A stretch of DNA of 64,000 bases from Dehalococcoidia bacterium (GCA_030649945.1 JAUSFE010000052.1:1-64000); one strand, 5' to 3'; shown: positions 16,914 through 29,000, counted from the first letter of the stretch. A program made the numbers and translations. The notes: a model not told the origin generated them from the letters alone.

Positions 16914-17633
16914 ATGCACCGGACAAATGTCCTGACGGCCATCCGGTTGACAGCCTTGGCGGCAACCGCTTCGGTTTTGGTCCTGGTTATGGCCTGTGGC
17001 GGAGGTGAAGATAAGGACACCACGGCAACGCCTGCCGCTGCCACGCCCACTGAGGCAGCGGCGGCAGGGACGCCTGCAGCGACGGCGACGCCTGCGGCGG
17101 CGGCAGGGCTCCCCATATTGGCGGCCATCCCCAACGCGCCGACCAGGGCACCACGGCCCACGCTGGCGCCTGGCGTAACGGCGGCGCCCACTCCGGCCCC
17201 ACCACCGGACGTGGTCAGAGAGGTTTTCTTCTATGTGGACACGGTCACGGCGGGAGCCGGTGAGAGCAAGTTCAACGTGGACGCCGACCGCTACTGCACC
17301 CAAAGCAGCTCGTTCCGGCGTGGCATGCACATCGTCTGGCGTGTCATTGCATCGGACAATACGGGCAAGGAATTGCACGCGACCGACGTGGCGACGGCGG
17401 TTCTGAAAGTGCCCGGCGCCGAGGATGTCACGTTCAAATTCGGCCTCCACGGCGGCGCCACAGGGGCCTGGTTCTGGACGGCGGCCTGGGACGTGCCCCC
17501 GGACTACCCTTTGGGCGCCGTTGACTTCACGGTTGAGTTCACCACCAACGACGGCAAGAGCGGCGCCTTCAAGCAGATACCTGTCAGCAATGCCGCTAGC
17601 AAAATTGAGTCGCGGCTGCAGATCGTCGGGTAG
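16914..17633 (+). CDS. Lipoprotein with Ala/Thr/Pro linker, unknown function
   Basis: 239 residues. It has a lipoprotein signal peptide with lipobox VMAC (cysteine about residue 28), then a GGG turn and a low-complexity TATPAAATPTEAAA linker to about residue 95. A globular beta-rich domain of about 140 residues follows (VREVFFYVDTVTAGAGESKF, GMHIVWRVIASDNTGKELH, DVPPDYPLGAVDFTVEFTT). That domain looks like a periplasmic Ig/sensor-type fold of unknown ligand. It is in line with the cytochrome gene (AAGGAGG upstream) and probably part of the same transcript. Its linker is nearly identical in DNA to that of the next gene. Confidence 0.75.
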   Translation: MHRTNVLTAIRLTALAATASVLVLVMACGGGEDKDTTATPAAATPTEAAAAGTPAATATPAAAAGLPILAAIPNAPTRAPRPTLAPGVTAAPTPAPPPDVVREVFFYVDTVTAGAGESKFNVDADRYCTQSSSFRRGMHIVWRVIASDNTGKELHATDVATAVLKVPGAEDVTFKFGLHGGATGAWFWTAAWDVPPDYPLGAVDFTVEFTTNDGKSGAFKQIPVSNAASKIESRLQIVG

Positions 17634-17665
17634 GCACGCGCGACACTAGAAGGAGCCAGGCAACG

Positions 17666-19246
17666 ATGAAGACGAATCATCATAGCCCGGATCGGGTGCT
17701 GCGGGCCGTGGGGAGCATCGCCGCCATTGCGCTGCTTGGATTACTACTGGTGGCCTGTGGCGGAGGTGGAGATAAGGACACCACGGCAACGCCTGCCGCT
17801 GCCACGCCCACTGAGGCAGCGGCGACGGAGACGCCTCCAGCGGCGTCATCCACCCCCGCGGTGCCGCAAGTCCTGCTCACAACCATTCCGGAGACTGGAC
17901 CCGTAGGTACGAGCGTTACAGTCACGGGCGACGGGCTGCCGCCCGGGGAAACGGCGGAACTCATCTGGGTGACGGTGGACGGCAGCTACGACACAAAGCT
18001 GGAGAACAACCGCGTGGAGTTCTACGAGCGCAAGTTCACCGAGAAGAGAGTGCCCCTAGCCAGCACATCCATCGACACTGAGGGGAGCGTAACCTTCGAG
18101 TTCAGCGCTCCCGAGGACTACGGCGAGTTGCACGACCTCTATGTCGCGGTCGACGGTCAGGATGCAGCCAAGGGCGGTTTCCGGCTGATGCGCAGTTTCA
18201 CCATGAGCCCGGAAGAAGGGCCCGTGGGCACGCTCGTTACTATCAAAGTCACTGCCCTGGGCTCGAGGGCCTTCGAGAGCACAGCGGCCCTACTCTATGA
18301 CAACAAGTACACGGGCTTCATTTCAGCCACAACCACCCGAGGCACCGCTGTGGCTCAGATCCGCGCCGCCGGGCCGATCGGCAAGCACCCCATATCGGTT
18401 CACGGTGCCAGCCATACTCTGCCGTATCTTAACGTTCAGCAGTCGCCGGTGGCCCACCTGGTTCCCTTCAAAGCGGTGTTTAATGTGACGGAGGACGCCG
18501 GCGCGCCGGAGGCGAGAGTGGATTGGTCCGACGCCGACCGCGTGGTACTCGATAAGGATGTGCCACGAACCACCGTAAGCGGTGGTGTGCTTGCTGCGCC
18601 AGGCGCATCAGCGAGCCTCTCGCCAGCCGTCGGACCCATCCTTACCGAGGCAACCCTTCGGGCGGCCGGCCTGCCGCCGGATTCCACTGCCGACCTCATG
18701 TGGGTAACCGTGATAGGCAACGATCTCTTTGGATGGAACCTATCGAAAGAGAAGCTGGGCGAGGTGAAGATAGGTCAGGACGGATCTGTCAACACAGCCG
18801 TCACAATCCCCGAAGGTTTGGGGGGGTGGCACGCACTAACAGTCGAGCAGAACGAGGAGGCACTGGTCGAGACCCCGTTCTTTATCGAGCGAAGCCTGGT
18901 AGGCGTCACCCCCGCGGTTGTGAAGGCCGGCGAAACGTTCACGGTGCAGATCAAGGGCGTAGGTTGGACCGAGCTCGACAACGGCGTCTCCGTGACCTAC
19001 GACAACGCCTACATCGGCTATGCCTGCGGGTTCGCCAGCTACGGCGATGTCACCATCGAGCTGGTGGCCACCGGCGGCCCTGGGACCCACCTCATCGACC
19101 TCTACCCCATGATCTACGACGGTGGGCACGGCAAATGGCCGTGGCAGTACAACATGCCGCAGTTGACCTGGGCGCAGGACCACCCCAGTCTGGCGCTCGG
19201 CTACAGGCTGCCAGCCTTCCGGCTTGCCATCGAGGTTGTGGAGTAG
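17666..19246 (+). CDS. Large lipoprotein with repeated IPT/Ig-like domains
   Basis: 526 residues with lipobox LVAC (cysteine about residue 31), then the same GGG-DKDTTATPAAATP linker as the preceding lipoprotein. Two or more related modules follow: TGPVGTSVTVTGDGLPPGET with LIWVTVDGSYD, and VGPILTEATLRAAGLPPDST with LMWVTVIGND. Each is followed by a second module (SPEEGPVGTLVTIKVTALGS; VTPAVVKAGETFTVQIKGVG with YDNAYIGYACG). So it looks like a tandem duplication of a two-domain unit, of the IPT/TIG type found in adhesive or cell-surface proteins. The frame ends at UAG 19244-19246, and an HmuY-like domain continues in the same frame after it. Confidence 0.8.
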   Translation: MKTNHHSPDRVLRAVGSIAAIALLGLLLVACGGGGDKDTTATPAAATPTEAAATETPPAASSTPAVPQVLLTTIPETGPVGTSVTVTGDGLPPGETAELIWVTVDGSYDTKLENNRVEFYERKFTEKRVPLASTSIDTEGSVTFEFSAPEDYGELHDLYVAVDGQDAAKGGFRLMRSFTMSPEEGPVGTLVTIKVTALGSRAFESTAALLYDNKYTGFISATTTRGTAVAQIRAAGPIGKHPISVHGASHTLPYLNVQQSPVAHLVPFKAVFNVTEDAGAPEARVDWSDADRVVLDKDVPRTTVSGGVLAAPGASASLSPAVGPILTEATLRAAGLPPDSTADLMWVTVIGNDLFGWNLSKEKLGEVKIGQDGSVNTAVTIPEGLGGWHALTVEQNEEALVETPFFIERSLVGVTPAVVKAGETFTVQIKGVGWTELDNGVSVTYDNAYIGYACGFASYGDVTIELVATGGPGTHLIDLYPMIYDGGHGKWPWQYNMPQLTWAQDHPSLALGYRLPAFRLAIEVVE

Positions 19247-19540
19247 GCCGGGGGGCGAGGGGCCATCGGCCTGGGCGAGATTCCTCTGCAACAAGCGGCC
19301 GCTCCTGTCGGCGGCTATCTGCCAGACGCAACCCACGACGAACGCGGCGTTGAGAACCCCGCCCTGCACAAGTGGTACAACTACGACTGGACCAGCCATA
19401 TCATCACCAGCGAGAAGCACTCTTACGCGCTGCGGACAGCTGCGGGCGAGGTCGTGCTGCTGACGTTCGTGTCCTACTATTGCGACGATGGCTCCTCCGG
19501 GTGTGTCACTTTTCACTACAGGCGCGCGGACGACCCTTAG
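19247..19540 (+). pseudogene. HmuY-like domain in frame after the lipoprotein stop
   Basis: The codons directly after the UAG of the preceding gene stay open to a TAG at 19538-19540. They encode a recognisable C-terminal HmuY-type module: ENPALHKWYNYDWTSHIIT, YALRTAAGEVVLLTFVSYYC and GCVTFHYRRA. HmuY proteins are surface lipoproteins, of which the best-known member binds heme. No start codon or ribosome site is seen for it alone. It could be the lost 3' part of the lipoprotein (nonsense mutation), the remains of a separate gene, or the product of stop-codon readthrough. From 17666 the fused frame would be 625 codons. Confidence 0.65.
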
Positions 19541-19578
19541 TGCAACCCGGGGCCGTTAGCTCAGTGTCGCCTGTCGCT

Positions 19579-19616
19579 GTGCGGGACGGCGCAATGGTCA
19601 CCACTCCGTCCCGCAC
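19579..19616 (+). terminator. Strong hairpin after the redox/lipoprotein operon
   Basis: An 11-bp perfect stem, GTGCGGGACGG (19579-19589) with CCGTCCCGCAC (19606-19616), and a 16-nt loop, 38 bp after the HmuY-like frame ends. There is no T tract, so an intrinsic terminator is not certain. It may stabilise a 3' end or act as a Rho-independent-like signal typical of GC-rich genomes. Confidence 0.55.
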
Positions 19617-19779
19617 TCTCCGCGGGTAAGTGACCAACGGCCGCCCTGCCTCTCAACACGGGAGGCGCTCACGAAGGGCGTAGAAATGCAGACATGCATT
19701 CCGCTCGCGAACAACCACCACCCCCTGGGCTGTGACCCGTCTTACACCTGAACTAAGACCGTACCTCCAGGGAAGCCCT

Positions 19780-20050
19780 TCAGTCACGCGTCTGCCTCAG
19801 CAGCCACACCCGCACCGGCTCGGACGCATCCCTTGGCGACTGCTCTCCCCGCGTCTCGAAGCGGACGCCGGCCGGCGCGCTGGTAAGCGAGCGCACTGTC
19901 TCCGAGACGAGCGCTTCCGCTGGGACGAGAGCGCCGATACGCCCGCCGCGATGTTCACCGCCCAGCCGCAGACGTTGGCCCGGCCATCCGGGTCCTCCTC
20001 GCGGATCACGTCCACGCCGTGGACGCCTCGTTGCGTTCAGCTCCCGTCGT
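19780..20050 (-). pseudogene. Remnant of a class III adenylate/guanylate cyclase domain
   Basis: The minus strand carries the end of a cyclase domain in two frames. One reads GWAVNIAAGVSALS; the other then reads ALVSETVRSLTSAPAGVRFE and TRGEQSPRDASEPVRVWLLR, followed by a stop. These match the Gly-x-Ala-Val-Asn-Ile-Ala-Ala-Arg segment and the closing strands of class III cyclases, with the usual Arg replaced by Gly. A frameshift, no catalytic aspartates and no start show it is dead. It lies immediately downstream of the giant RTX gene. Confidence 0.6.
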
Positions 20051-20053
20051 CCA

Positions 20054-23000
20054 TCATGGGATCGTCTGGCAGTCCGGCGCCGGTGTGAAGTGGGCGGGTG
20101 TGCCCACGTATGGTGGGTTGGCGTTGTCCTTAAACGGCTTGTAGACGAAGGCGATTTCGTTGAAGCCGGACGGATTGGTCGGGACGGAGCCCGGCCCGCT
20201 GCTGGGACCCGGCATGAACGCGCCGTCGCCCTCCGCCAGGTCGTGCAGGAACGTTGTCAGCGACGGGCTGGACTCGCGCGTGATGACGTACTCACCGTAT
20301 GTGGCAGGGCAGACGATGTACAGGTTGAACCCGCCGACCCAGTCCATCAACCGGTCGCCGATGCGCGGTCCGTTATCCGCGATGTTGGCCTGGAGAGCAT
20401 CGGCGTGCCAGCCGCCGTATATGAAGTCGACCTCCTCCAGGTTGCCGTCGCAGGTACCTGCGGCATCGAAGGCGAACGTGTACCAGGCCGAGGGATCCGG
20501 CGGATCCAGCGGGTTGCAGGAGTGGGGCAGAGGGTCGCTCTCGTCCACGCGCGGGTGCACGTCCAGGAAGTCGCGGCCGTTGCCGCCCCAGATGTGGTCG
20601 TGCTGGCGGCCACCCCAGACGGCATCATCGCCGTTGTCCCCGAACATCCTGTCGTTCAGCTGGTCACCATTCATGATGTCGTTACCGGCGCCACCATGCA
20701 TCCAGTCGCCCTCTTCACCGCCGCGCATCCTGTCGGCGCCTCCGGTGACGATCTGCTGCGCCTGGTTCAGCGCCGGGAACTGGAACTCCCGGAAGAGCGT
20801 GCCCTGAATGTGGACATCGTCATCGATGAACGGCTCGGAGGGCTCGATGTGGGTCGTGGCATCGGCCTGCTCGCGGCTGTCGAACACCCCCTGGTCACCG
20901 GCCATGGCGTCTTCACCCGGGCCGCCGTACATCTCGTCGCCGACGCCGGACACGGTCGTGTCGTCGTACTGGCCGTACATGTCGTCGTCGCCCTGCTCGC
21001 CGTACATGAGGTCGCTGCCCGCGGTCATGCCGGGCACCGTATCGACCATGTTCGTGTTGCGGTTGACGCGGTCGCTGGCGACACCGGTGGGGTGGCGCGG
21101 AGCCAGCGTCCCATTACTGCCGGCCTCCAGCGAGTAGTTCAGCTGATCCCAGAGGCCGCTGACAAGCGGTCTCTCGACAACGCCGTTGTCGCCCAGCATA
21201 ACGTCGGCGGCGGGACCTCCGTACATCACGTCGCCCAACAGGACGTTATCGATGGTCGGGGTCAGGTTGCCGGTGGTCCCGGTCCCGGAGGGGACACCGT
21301 CGCGGTCCGTGGTGCTCTTGTCAGTGCGGCCCTGCAGGAGGGTCGCCAGGTCGCCCGAACTCAGCTCCCGGAGCTGCGAGCTACTGGTGGTGGGTCCGGT
21401 GCCGCCCAGCATGTCGTCCTCGTCGCCCTCACCGAACATGAGGTCGCTGGCGGCGTTGCCTTCCATGTAATCGTCGCCGTTGCCGCCGTGCATCTCGTCC
21501 ATGTCACCCTGGCCGTACATGAGGTCGTCGTTGCTGTTGCCCCACATGTCGTCTCCACCGCTGATGCTGGCAGGAAGCGGTGCGTTGGCCGTGGTTTCGA
21601 TGTCGGCGATGGTGATGATACGGGTGTCCTCGCCGTTGAAGGAGTTGATCTCCCAGAGACCGCCGGAGAGCGGCCGGGTGATGACGCCGTTGTCGCCCAT
21701 CATGGCGTCGGCGCCATTACCGTCGGTATCGCCGTCTGACGTGTCGCTTTCGCCGTACATGGTGTCACCTTCGTCGAGAAGGCCCTCCGCCTCGCGGTCC
21801 GGGTCGAAGTCACCGCCTGCGGTGATGACGCCGTCATTGGCGGAACCGCCGCCGGTCATGTCATCCTGGCCGGCGTCCCCGGCCATGGTGTCGCTGCCGT
21901 GGTTGCCCTCCATGTAGTCTTCGTCATCGTTCCCGTTCATCGTATCGTCGCCGCCCTGGCCGAACATGACGTCGTCCGAGGCGTCTCCGGTCATCGTGTC
22001 GTCACCGCTGGCCTGGCCGCTGATGGCGGGCCCGCCAGCAACCTCGACGTCGTACAGTTCAATGTCGCGCTTGACGCTGGCGTTGTAGCTGTGCGTACCG
22101 CCGGGACGGGTGATGTTCGCGTTGTCGCCGGCCATGTAGTCAAAGTCGTCGTCGCCGTGCATCGTGTCGCCGACACCGGCGACGTTGTCGTCCAGGACGT
22201 TGCGCAACTCGCGGAAGGCGCCACTCGGCCCGCCGTCGTCGTGGCCGGAACCGCCGAGCATGTCGTCGTCGTCCTCGTCACCGTTCATGGTGTCGCTGCC
22301 GGAGTTGCCCTCCATGTAGTCGTCGCCGGCGTTTCCGTGCATCGCGTCGTTGTCGCCCTGGCCGTACATGATGTCGTTGCCGTCGTTGCCGTTCATGGTG
22401 TCGTCACCGCTGGCTTCGTCGTCCGGCAGGGTCGCATCCAGGAACGGTACGTCGAGGAGCCTGATGAGCCGCGGGCTGGCGCGGGTAATGGAGGCGTTGT
22501 CGCCGGCCATGAGGTCTACGGCACCATCGCCGTGCATGATGTCGCCCGTGCCGGCCCCGCCTACGTTGTCGTCCAGGACGTTGGGGAACTCCCGGAAAGC
22601 GCCGCTGGTGCCGCCGTTGTCGTGGCCGGAGCCTCCCGCCATGTCGTCCTCGTTGGCGTCGCCATGCATGGTGTCGCGACCGGCGTTGCCCTCCATGTAG
22701 TCGTCACCGTTACCGCCGTTCATCGCGTCGTCGTCGCCCTGTCCGTACATCACGTCGTTGCCGTCGTTGCCGTTAATCGTATCGTCGCCGCTGACGAGTG
22801 TGCTCGGCAGGGTCGCGTTCAGAAACGGCACGTCCAGGAGCCTGATGAGGCGCGGGCTGCTGCGGGTGATGGAGGCGTTGTCGCCGGTCATGAAGTCCAC
22901 GCCACCGTCGCCGTGCATCACGTCGCCTGTGCCGCCCGTGTTCTCGTCGATGATGTTGGGGAGCTCGCGGAAGGTGTTCGAGGGACCGCCGAAATCATGA

Positions 23001-26000
23001 CCCGAGCCGCCGGCCATATCGTCTTCGCCGTCGTCGCCATGCATCGTATCGCGGCCGGCGTTGCCCTCCATGTAGTCGTCGGCTTCGTTGCCGTTCATCG
23101 TGTCGTTGTCGCCGCCGCCGTACATGACGTCTTCCTGAGCGTTGCCCTCCATGGTGTCATCGCCGCTCACGCTCGCGTTGACGGCGTCGCCCGGGGAGTA
23201 CAGGTCAAGCAGCTTGATCTCAAGCTCGCTGCCCGCGAGCACGAGCTGGGCGTTATCGCCGGCCATGCGGTCCACGCCGGCGTCACCCTTCATGTTGTCG
23301 CCGTCGTCGGCGGTGCCGGCCGTGGAGCTGCCGCCGACCATGCGGTCTTCGCCGATGCCGCCGCGCATAGTGTCCACGTTCTGCTCGCCGAACATCTGGT
23401 CTTCACCGCTGTCGCCGTGCATCTCGTCGTTGTCCGCGTTGCCGTGCATCACGTCGTCTTGCTGGCCGCCGCGCATCAAGTCGTTGCCGGCGTTGCCTTC
23501 CATGTAGTCGGTGCCGGCGTCGCCGAACTCCTTGTCGTTACCGCCCTCGCCGAACAGGTAGTCGTTACCGTCCGCGCCGAAGAGGCAGTCTGCGTTGCCG
23601 GCGCCGGCGCCAACGTCGTCGGCGTTGCACTGGGCTTCCGTGACGGAGCCGACCGCGGCCGCGTTACCGGGGTTGGCCAGCGCGGCGACGGTGTCCATGG
23701 CACCGGCGTGGCTGGCTGCGGTGTGCGCGTCGATCGTGCCGGTGTCACCCAGGAGGATGTCGTTGTCGCCTTCGCCACGCAGGACGTCCCGCCCGTCGCC
23801 GCCCACCAGGTCGTCCGGACCGGGGCCGCCGTAGAGCAAGTCGTTCCCGCTACCGCTGTCGCCGAAGAGCTCGTCGTGGCCACCGCGGCCGTAGAGGGTG
23901 TCGTCGTCGGGGCCGCCGTGGAGCTCGTCGTCGCTGTCCGGCGTGGAGGCAACGTCGTCGTCGCCGTCCATGAAGTCGTCACCGCCGTTGCCACACATGG
24001 TGTCGCTGGCAAGACCGCCCACCATGTGGTCGTCGCCGTTGCCGCCCCACATGTCGTCCGCACCGTCGCCGCCGTCCAGAGAGTCACGTCTCTGGTCGTC
24101 TCCGGCGGGGGCAGCGCCGGTGGCGTCACAATTCAGCACCTCGTCTCCATAGAGGTCGTCATCGCCGGTGCCGCCGGTGAGGGCGTCGTGGCCCGCGGAA
24201 CCGATAAGCGTGTCCACGCCATCCGGGCAGCCGTCGTCGGCCACGTCGTCGCCGTCGTCGTCAGTGCCATTGCCGCACTGGCCGCCGCTCTCCGCGGTGC
24301 CCGACTTGTCGATGCCGGGCCCGCCGTTGAGCACGTCGCCGTCGGCGCCGCCGTCCATGCGGTCATCACCGAGTCCGCCGTTGATGACGTCTTCGCCGGT
24401 GCCGCCCTTGCCACCGCCGTTCGTGCAACTGCCCGCGCCGGTGGTGTTGTCGTTGCCGGTGCCGAGGTTGATGGAGTCGGCCGCGCCGTTGCCGTCGGCG
24501 TCGTCACAGCCGGCGCTGGTGTCGATCTTATCGCCGCCGGCGTCTCCAGCTTCCGCGCCGGCATCGCCCGTGACGACGTCGTTGCAGTTGCCGGTCTTGA
24601 TCTCGTCGTTGCCCGGGCCGCCGTTGATAACAGCCGGGACGTTGAAGGGGATCTCCTGGTCATCCTGCGTCGCGCCGGAAAGGAGCAGGATCTTGTCATC
24701 GCCGACGCCGCCGTCTGCGATGATCCTGCCGCCGGCGCCCACGACCTCCTCCTCGTACGCCCCGAACATGGAGATCGACACGCGCGTCGCCGCCCCGCAG
24801 GCCGCGATCGTAAGCTGCCGGATCACGACCTCTTCTTCTGTTTCCTCCGTGTTGATGTTACGTAAGGCTTTACGGGGGCCGATGTTGATATAGACGTCGC
24901 CTCCGCCATCCGCCGGGTTAGGCGTCGGCGGACTGCACGCGCTGGAGAACTCCAGCAGGGTGAGCCGGATGATCTCGATGGTGAACTCCTTCGTGAACAG
25001 GAACAGGTCTATCTCCACGAAGGCTTCCAGGAAGACGTCCAGGTGTCCGGATATCACGAACAGGCAGATGGGGTTTTGGAGCTTGTTGACGATCTCCTCG
25101 ATATAGAGCTTGCCGTCCGCGTTTGGACTGTCGTCCAGGTTGAAGTCCACGGTGGCCTCGAGGCCGGCGCGCACACCCACCTTGACGATGAACAGGGTGG
25201 CCGCCCCGCTGGCGTAGACCCTGCCGATAACCGTGAACTCCGGAACGTCGTTGCCGTTGGCGTCCAGGTCGTCGAGGAAGATGCCGTCCAGCAGATCGGC
25301 CGCATTGCCGCCGCCGCCCACCAGCTGCCGCAGCCCGCGGGTGTCGTACCCCATTGCGAAGCGGCCCTGCAACTCGATCGAGCCGCCGAAGCAGATCTCG
25401 ACGGGCACAACCACCACGATGAAGGGCGGCGCGCAGTACTCGAAGCCCGCGTTGGCCCTCAGGGGACCGGCCTCGTAGCGGACGAGCGTAACGTCCTGGC
25501 CCATGAGGACCGTGAAGATCTGGCTGGCGTCGTTGAGGAAGGGGAAGCTCAGGCCGGAGACGCCGAACGTCTTGGGCCGGCCGTCAGGTGTGGTGTCCGG
25601 GCTCGGGCTTGAGCCGGTCGCGCCGCCGATCGCTGCCAGCAGGCCGGTCGAAGGTGTGCCACTCGGCGTCACGAGCGTCCCGGCCTTGTCCGGCGTGACG
25701 GGGGAGCCCTTGGCCTTGTCACCTGCGACGGAGAAGCCATCCGTGATGGAGGAGCTCAGCGGTATGAGGAGGCCGTTGGAGGCGGTGGGGAGATTCTGGA
25801 CGAACTGGACCACCTCCAGCACGCTGCGCACCATCGAGAGGTCCTGCCCGCTGGCGGCCTCGATCACGTCGATGAGCGTAATCGGCGGGCCGCCCGCCAG
25901 CTGGCTTATGTCTGAAATCACGGGCAGCGGTGTCTGGATGAAGTCGATAAACGGCTTGAACGGCGAGAGGACTCGCTTGATCTCCTCAGCTGTCGGGCCC

Positions 26001-29000
26001 AGGAGGTCCGTGAGGAACCGGCCGGCGTCGATGTAGAGACCGTCAAACGACAGGGCGGGGTCCGACGACCCCGTGCCGAGGGCCCAGCTCCACTCCAGGT
26101 GGAAGCGGCCGAGTACGCTGGGGAAGTCCGGAGCGTGCTCCGATGACAGGTTCAGCCCCGTGCGGATGCGGACGTCCACGTTGGCCGTGACACCGAAGTT
26201 GAAGTCGAGGTTTGCCTTGCCGGAGAACAGCTCCGGGAAGGTCAGGCGATCCGGATCAGCGCCGTCAGAGCCGAGGTCCAGCGACGCCTCAAGCGCCACA
26301 CTGGTGGGCTCCTTTTCGGGATCCGTACCGTCGTTGCCGTCGCGGATGGTGACGGCCAGGAAGCCCAGCGTGCCCTTGACGCAGCGGTCGCTGTCGAACT
26401 CCTTGAGCTCGTCGACGACTCCCGTGTTCGGGTTGGGGTCAAGGCCGCAGGCGGGGGCGTTATCGCCCAGGCTCAGGCTTGCGCCGAGCAAGAGCTCCTT
26501 CTCGCCGGCGGTGAGCGTTCCCGCCACATCGTGCGCGCCCGTCGCCAGGTATGGACCGTCCGCGCGGCTGAGGCCAAAGTCGATTAGCACGCGCCAGCCC
26601 ACGTTGGCCTGGATGGTGCCGTCGATGCTCAGCGGGAAGCCGGGCAGGCCGAGGCTGATGGGGATCGAAGTGCCGAGCTCGCAGGGCGAGCAGCCCTGGC
26701 CGCTCGGCGAGCCCTGGCCAATGAGGGCTGTCAGGCGGAAGTCGTCGATGATGAACAGGTCGTCCCCGTTGACGCAGTCCTCCACAGTGCCGCTGTGGTC
26801 ACAGAGAACCGTGATGACCACGTCGTCGGCATCCGGTGCCCCACCGCTGCCGTCGGTGTCCTGCAGGAGGTCTATGTCTGCGGAGCCGCCGGGGCCGAAG
26901 ACGCCGAAGATAAAGTCCTGCGCGGCTTTCTTGAGGTCCAACGGATCGGTATCGCCGTCTCCGCCCGGAGGTTCAACGTCGCCAGCGGTCTCGATCTGCG
27001 TGGCGAGGTCCGCCAGTGGGTCGGCGACGTTCTCCTTGATCTTCAAGACCACGTCCGCGCCTGCGTCCAGCGCGTCGCCTACGAGCGGGATGCTCCGGTC
27101 GGATGCGGCACCGTTGAGGGAGTTCGCGAGGTTCTCCAGGAGCTTGGGCATGGCCTTGAGGATGAGCGCCCAGTCCAGCTCAAAGCTGCCGAGCACGGCC
27201 TCCAGGTCCGGGGCGCCGAACTTCCATCCGGCGGGTGTGGCGAAATCGGGCGCGAGGAAGGTGACGTCGCCGATGTAGTCGGTCAGGTCAGAGCTTACGG
27301 AGAGGCGGGCGCAGGCGTGGCCCATCAGGTCGACCACGCCGGCACCGTCGGTGGGGTACGGGTCTATCTCCCCACCGCAGTCCTGGGTCGTGCCCTGGAG
27401 ATCGGCGCTGAGGCCGGTGAAGAAGTCGCCGATAGTGAATCCGTCGTTGTCCTCATCGCCGGCGTCTGTGCCGGGCTGGTTCACCATCAGCTCCGCGCCC
27501 AGCTTGGCCACGCCGGCGCCGGTGATTTCATACAGGTCGTTGTCTTCGAACTCGGCGCTGTTGGGCAGCGGGTCCTCGCAGGTGAGCGTGGTGGCCGCGA
27601 TCGTCTCGACGATGCAGGACTCGCCCTTCGTGGTGTTGGTCAGGACGTTGCCCGGCTGCACCAGCGTGTCGGTGCCGTTGTATGTCGTTACGAACGTCAC
27701 GTCGGTGTCGGTAAGCGTGTCGTCGCTGGAGGCGCCGTCGTGGTCGCCGCTGCCGATGTCGACAGAGGTGCCGAGGTCCAGCTCCAGCCCGGCAATCGTC
27801 GCGGTAAGGTTGATGTTGTCGGCGGCCACTCCCAACTCCGCCTCGATCTTGCTGGTGTCGAGGATCTTGAACTCGGGCGGGAAGGCGAGCTTGATGGCCA
27901 TCGCAAAGTCGAGCTGCGCGCGCGCGGCGTACTCCAGTTGGAACGTGGTGGTGGTGGTATCCAGGCTAACCAGGCCCCCGAAGGCGTCCAGGTCGATGTT
28001 GAGCGGGGCCGTCGGCTTCTCGACGAGCCTGTCGCTGGGCTTACAGGCACCTACGGCGGTGACGTTGCCGTCGGTGCAGAAGCCGTAGCCGAGACGAATG
28101 ACAAGGTCCACGGTCTCGTCGCCGTAGATCGTGTACTTGTCGCCGTTGTCCCAGTCGTTCTCTTCGCCGCCGGCGAGAGAGCAGGGGGCGGTTGTGGTGG
28201 TGATCGGCGCGACGATCCGGCAGCTGGAGCCATCTGTCACATTGGTGACGGAGTTCCCGACGGCAACGCCGTCGGCGCTGAAGTCGGCCGTGGAGTCCGT
28301 CAGCGTACCGGCGCCGCTGCTGCCGTCGTGAGTGCCGGTGGCCTTCTCGGGGCCGATGTCCAGGAGCAGTAGCTGGAGGGCCGCCGGGTCGATGCCGAGC
28401 TTGAGCTCGATCGCCTCTTCCAGTTTCTGCAGGGAGTTGGGCGGGGCGAGCGCCGGGAAGTCGGTCGTGTGCGTGCCCGCCGAGTCGGTGTGCTCGAGGA
28501 CGATCTGGTATTCGCTGATCGTGGTCGTGGGGTCTCCGTCACCATCATCGATGACGAACTCGATATTATCGGTCGGCGTTAGGTCCACCGTGTTTGGCTG
28601 GCTGGGCACGTCGCCACCCGCGATAGCGCCGCCCTTCGTGATCTTCCATGCGAAGCTATCGGGAGCCTTTTGAGTCACGGCACGACAGTAGATCGACGTC
28701 CCGTCCGGGACGCCCGTTATGTCACCCGAAGGCGGGTTAAGGCCGTTTTCCTGGGTGCCGCAGGTTATGGTGCCCGTCGGGAAGCCGCGTAGCTCGTCGA
28801 GGGTGACCTTCAGGTTCTGGATCTTGGCCACGAGGTCCTCAGTGCTGATTCCGAGAAGCGGGAGCTCCTGGTCTACGGGCACGCCGGCGCCGCCGAGGGC
28901 GTCCACGATAGCGTCGAGCTGGTCGATGATCTGGCTGAGCAGGGCCAGCGGGTTGCCCGTGACCTCGTACTCGTCTCCGACCAGCCAGGTCTGGCGAGCA

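Noticed and set aside
19553-19566. GGGCCGTTAGCTCAGT-like tRNA 5' end
   Set aside because: No anticodon, T arm or acceptor pairing follows; a short chance match.
20090-24865. Long plus-strand frames opposite the RTX gene
   Set aside because: Shadows made by the strongly biased GAC/GGC codon pattern on the minus strand; no signals of their own.
20054-24900. Possible CRISPR-like array because of regular repeats
   Set aside because: Repeats are contiguous coding nonapeptides in one open frame, without spacers.
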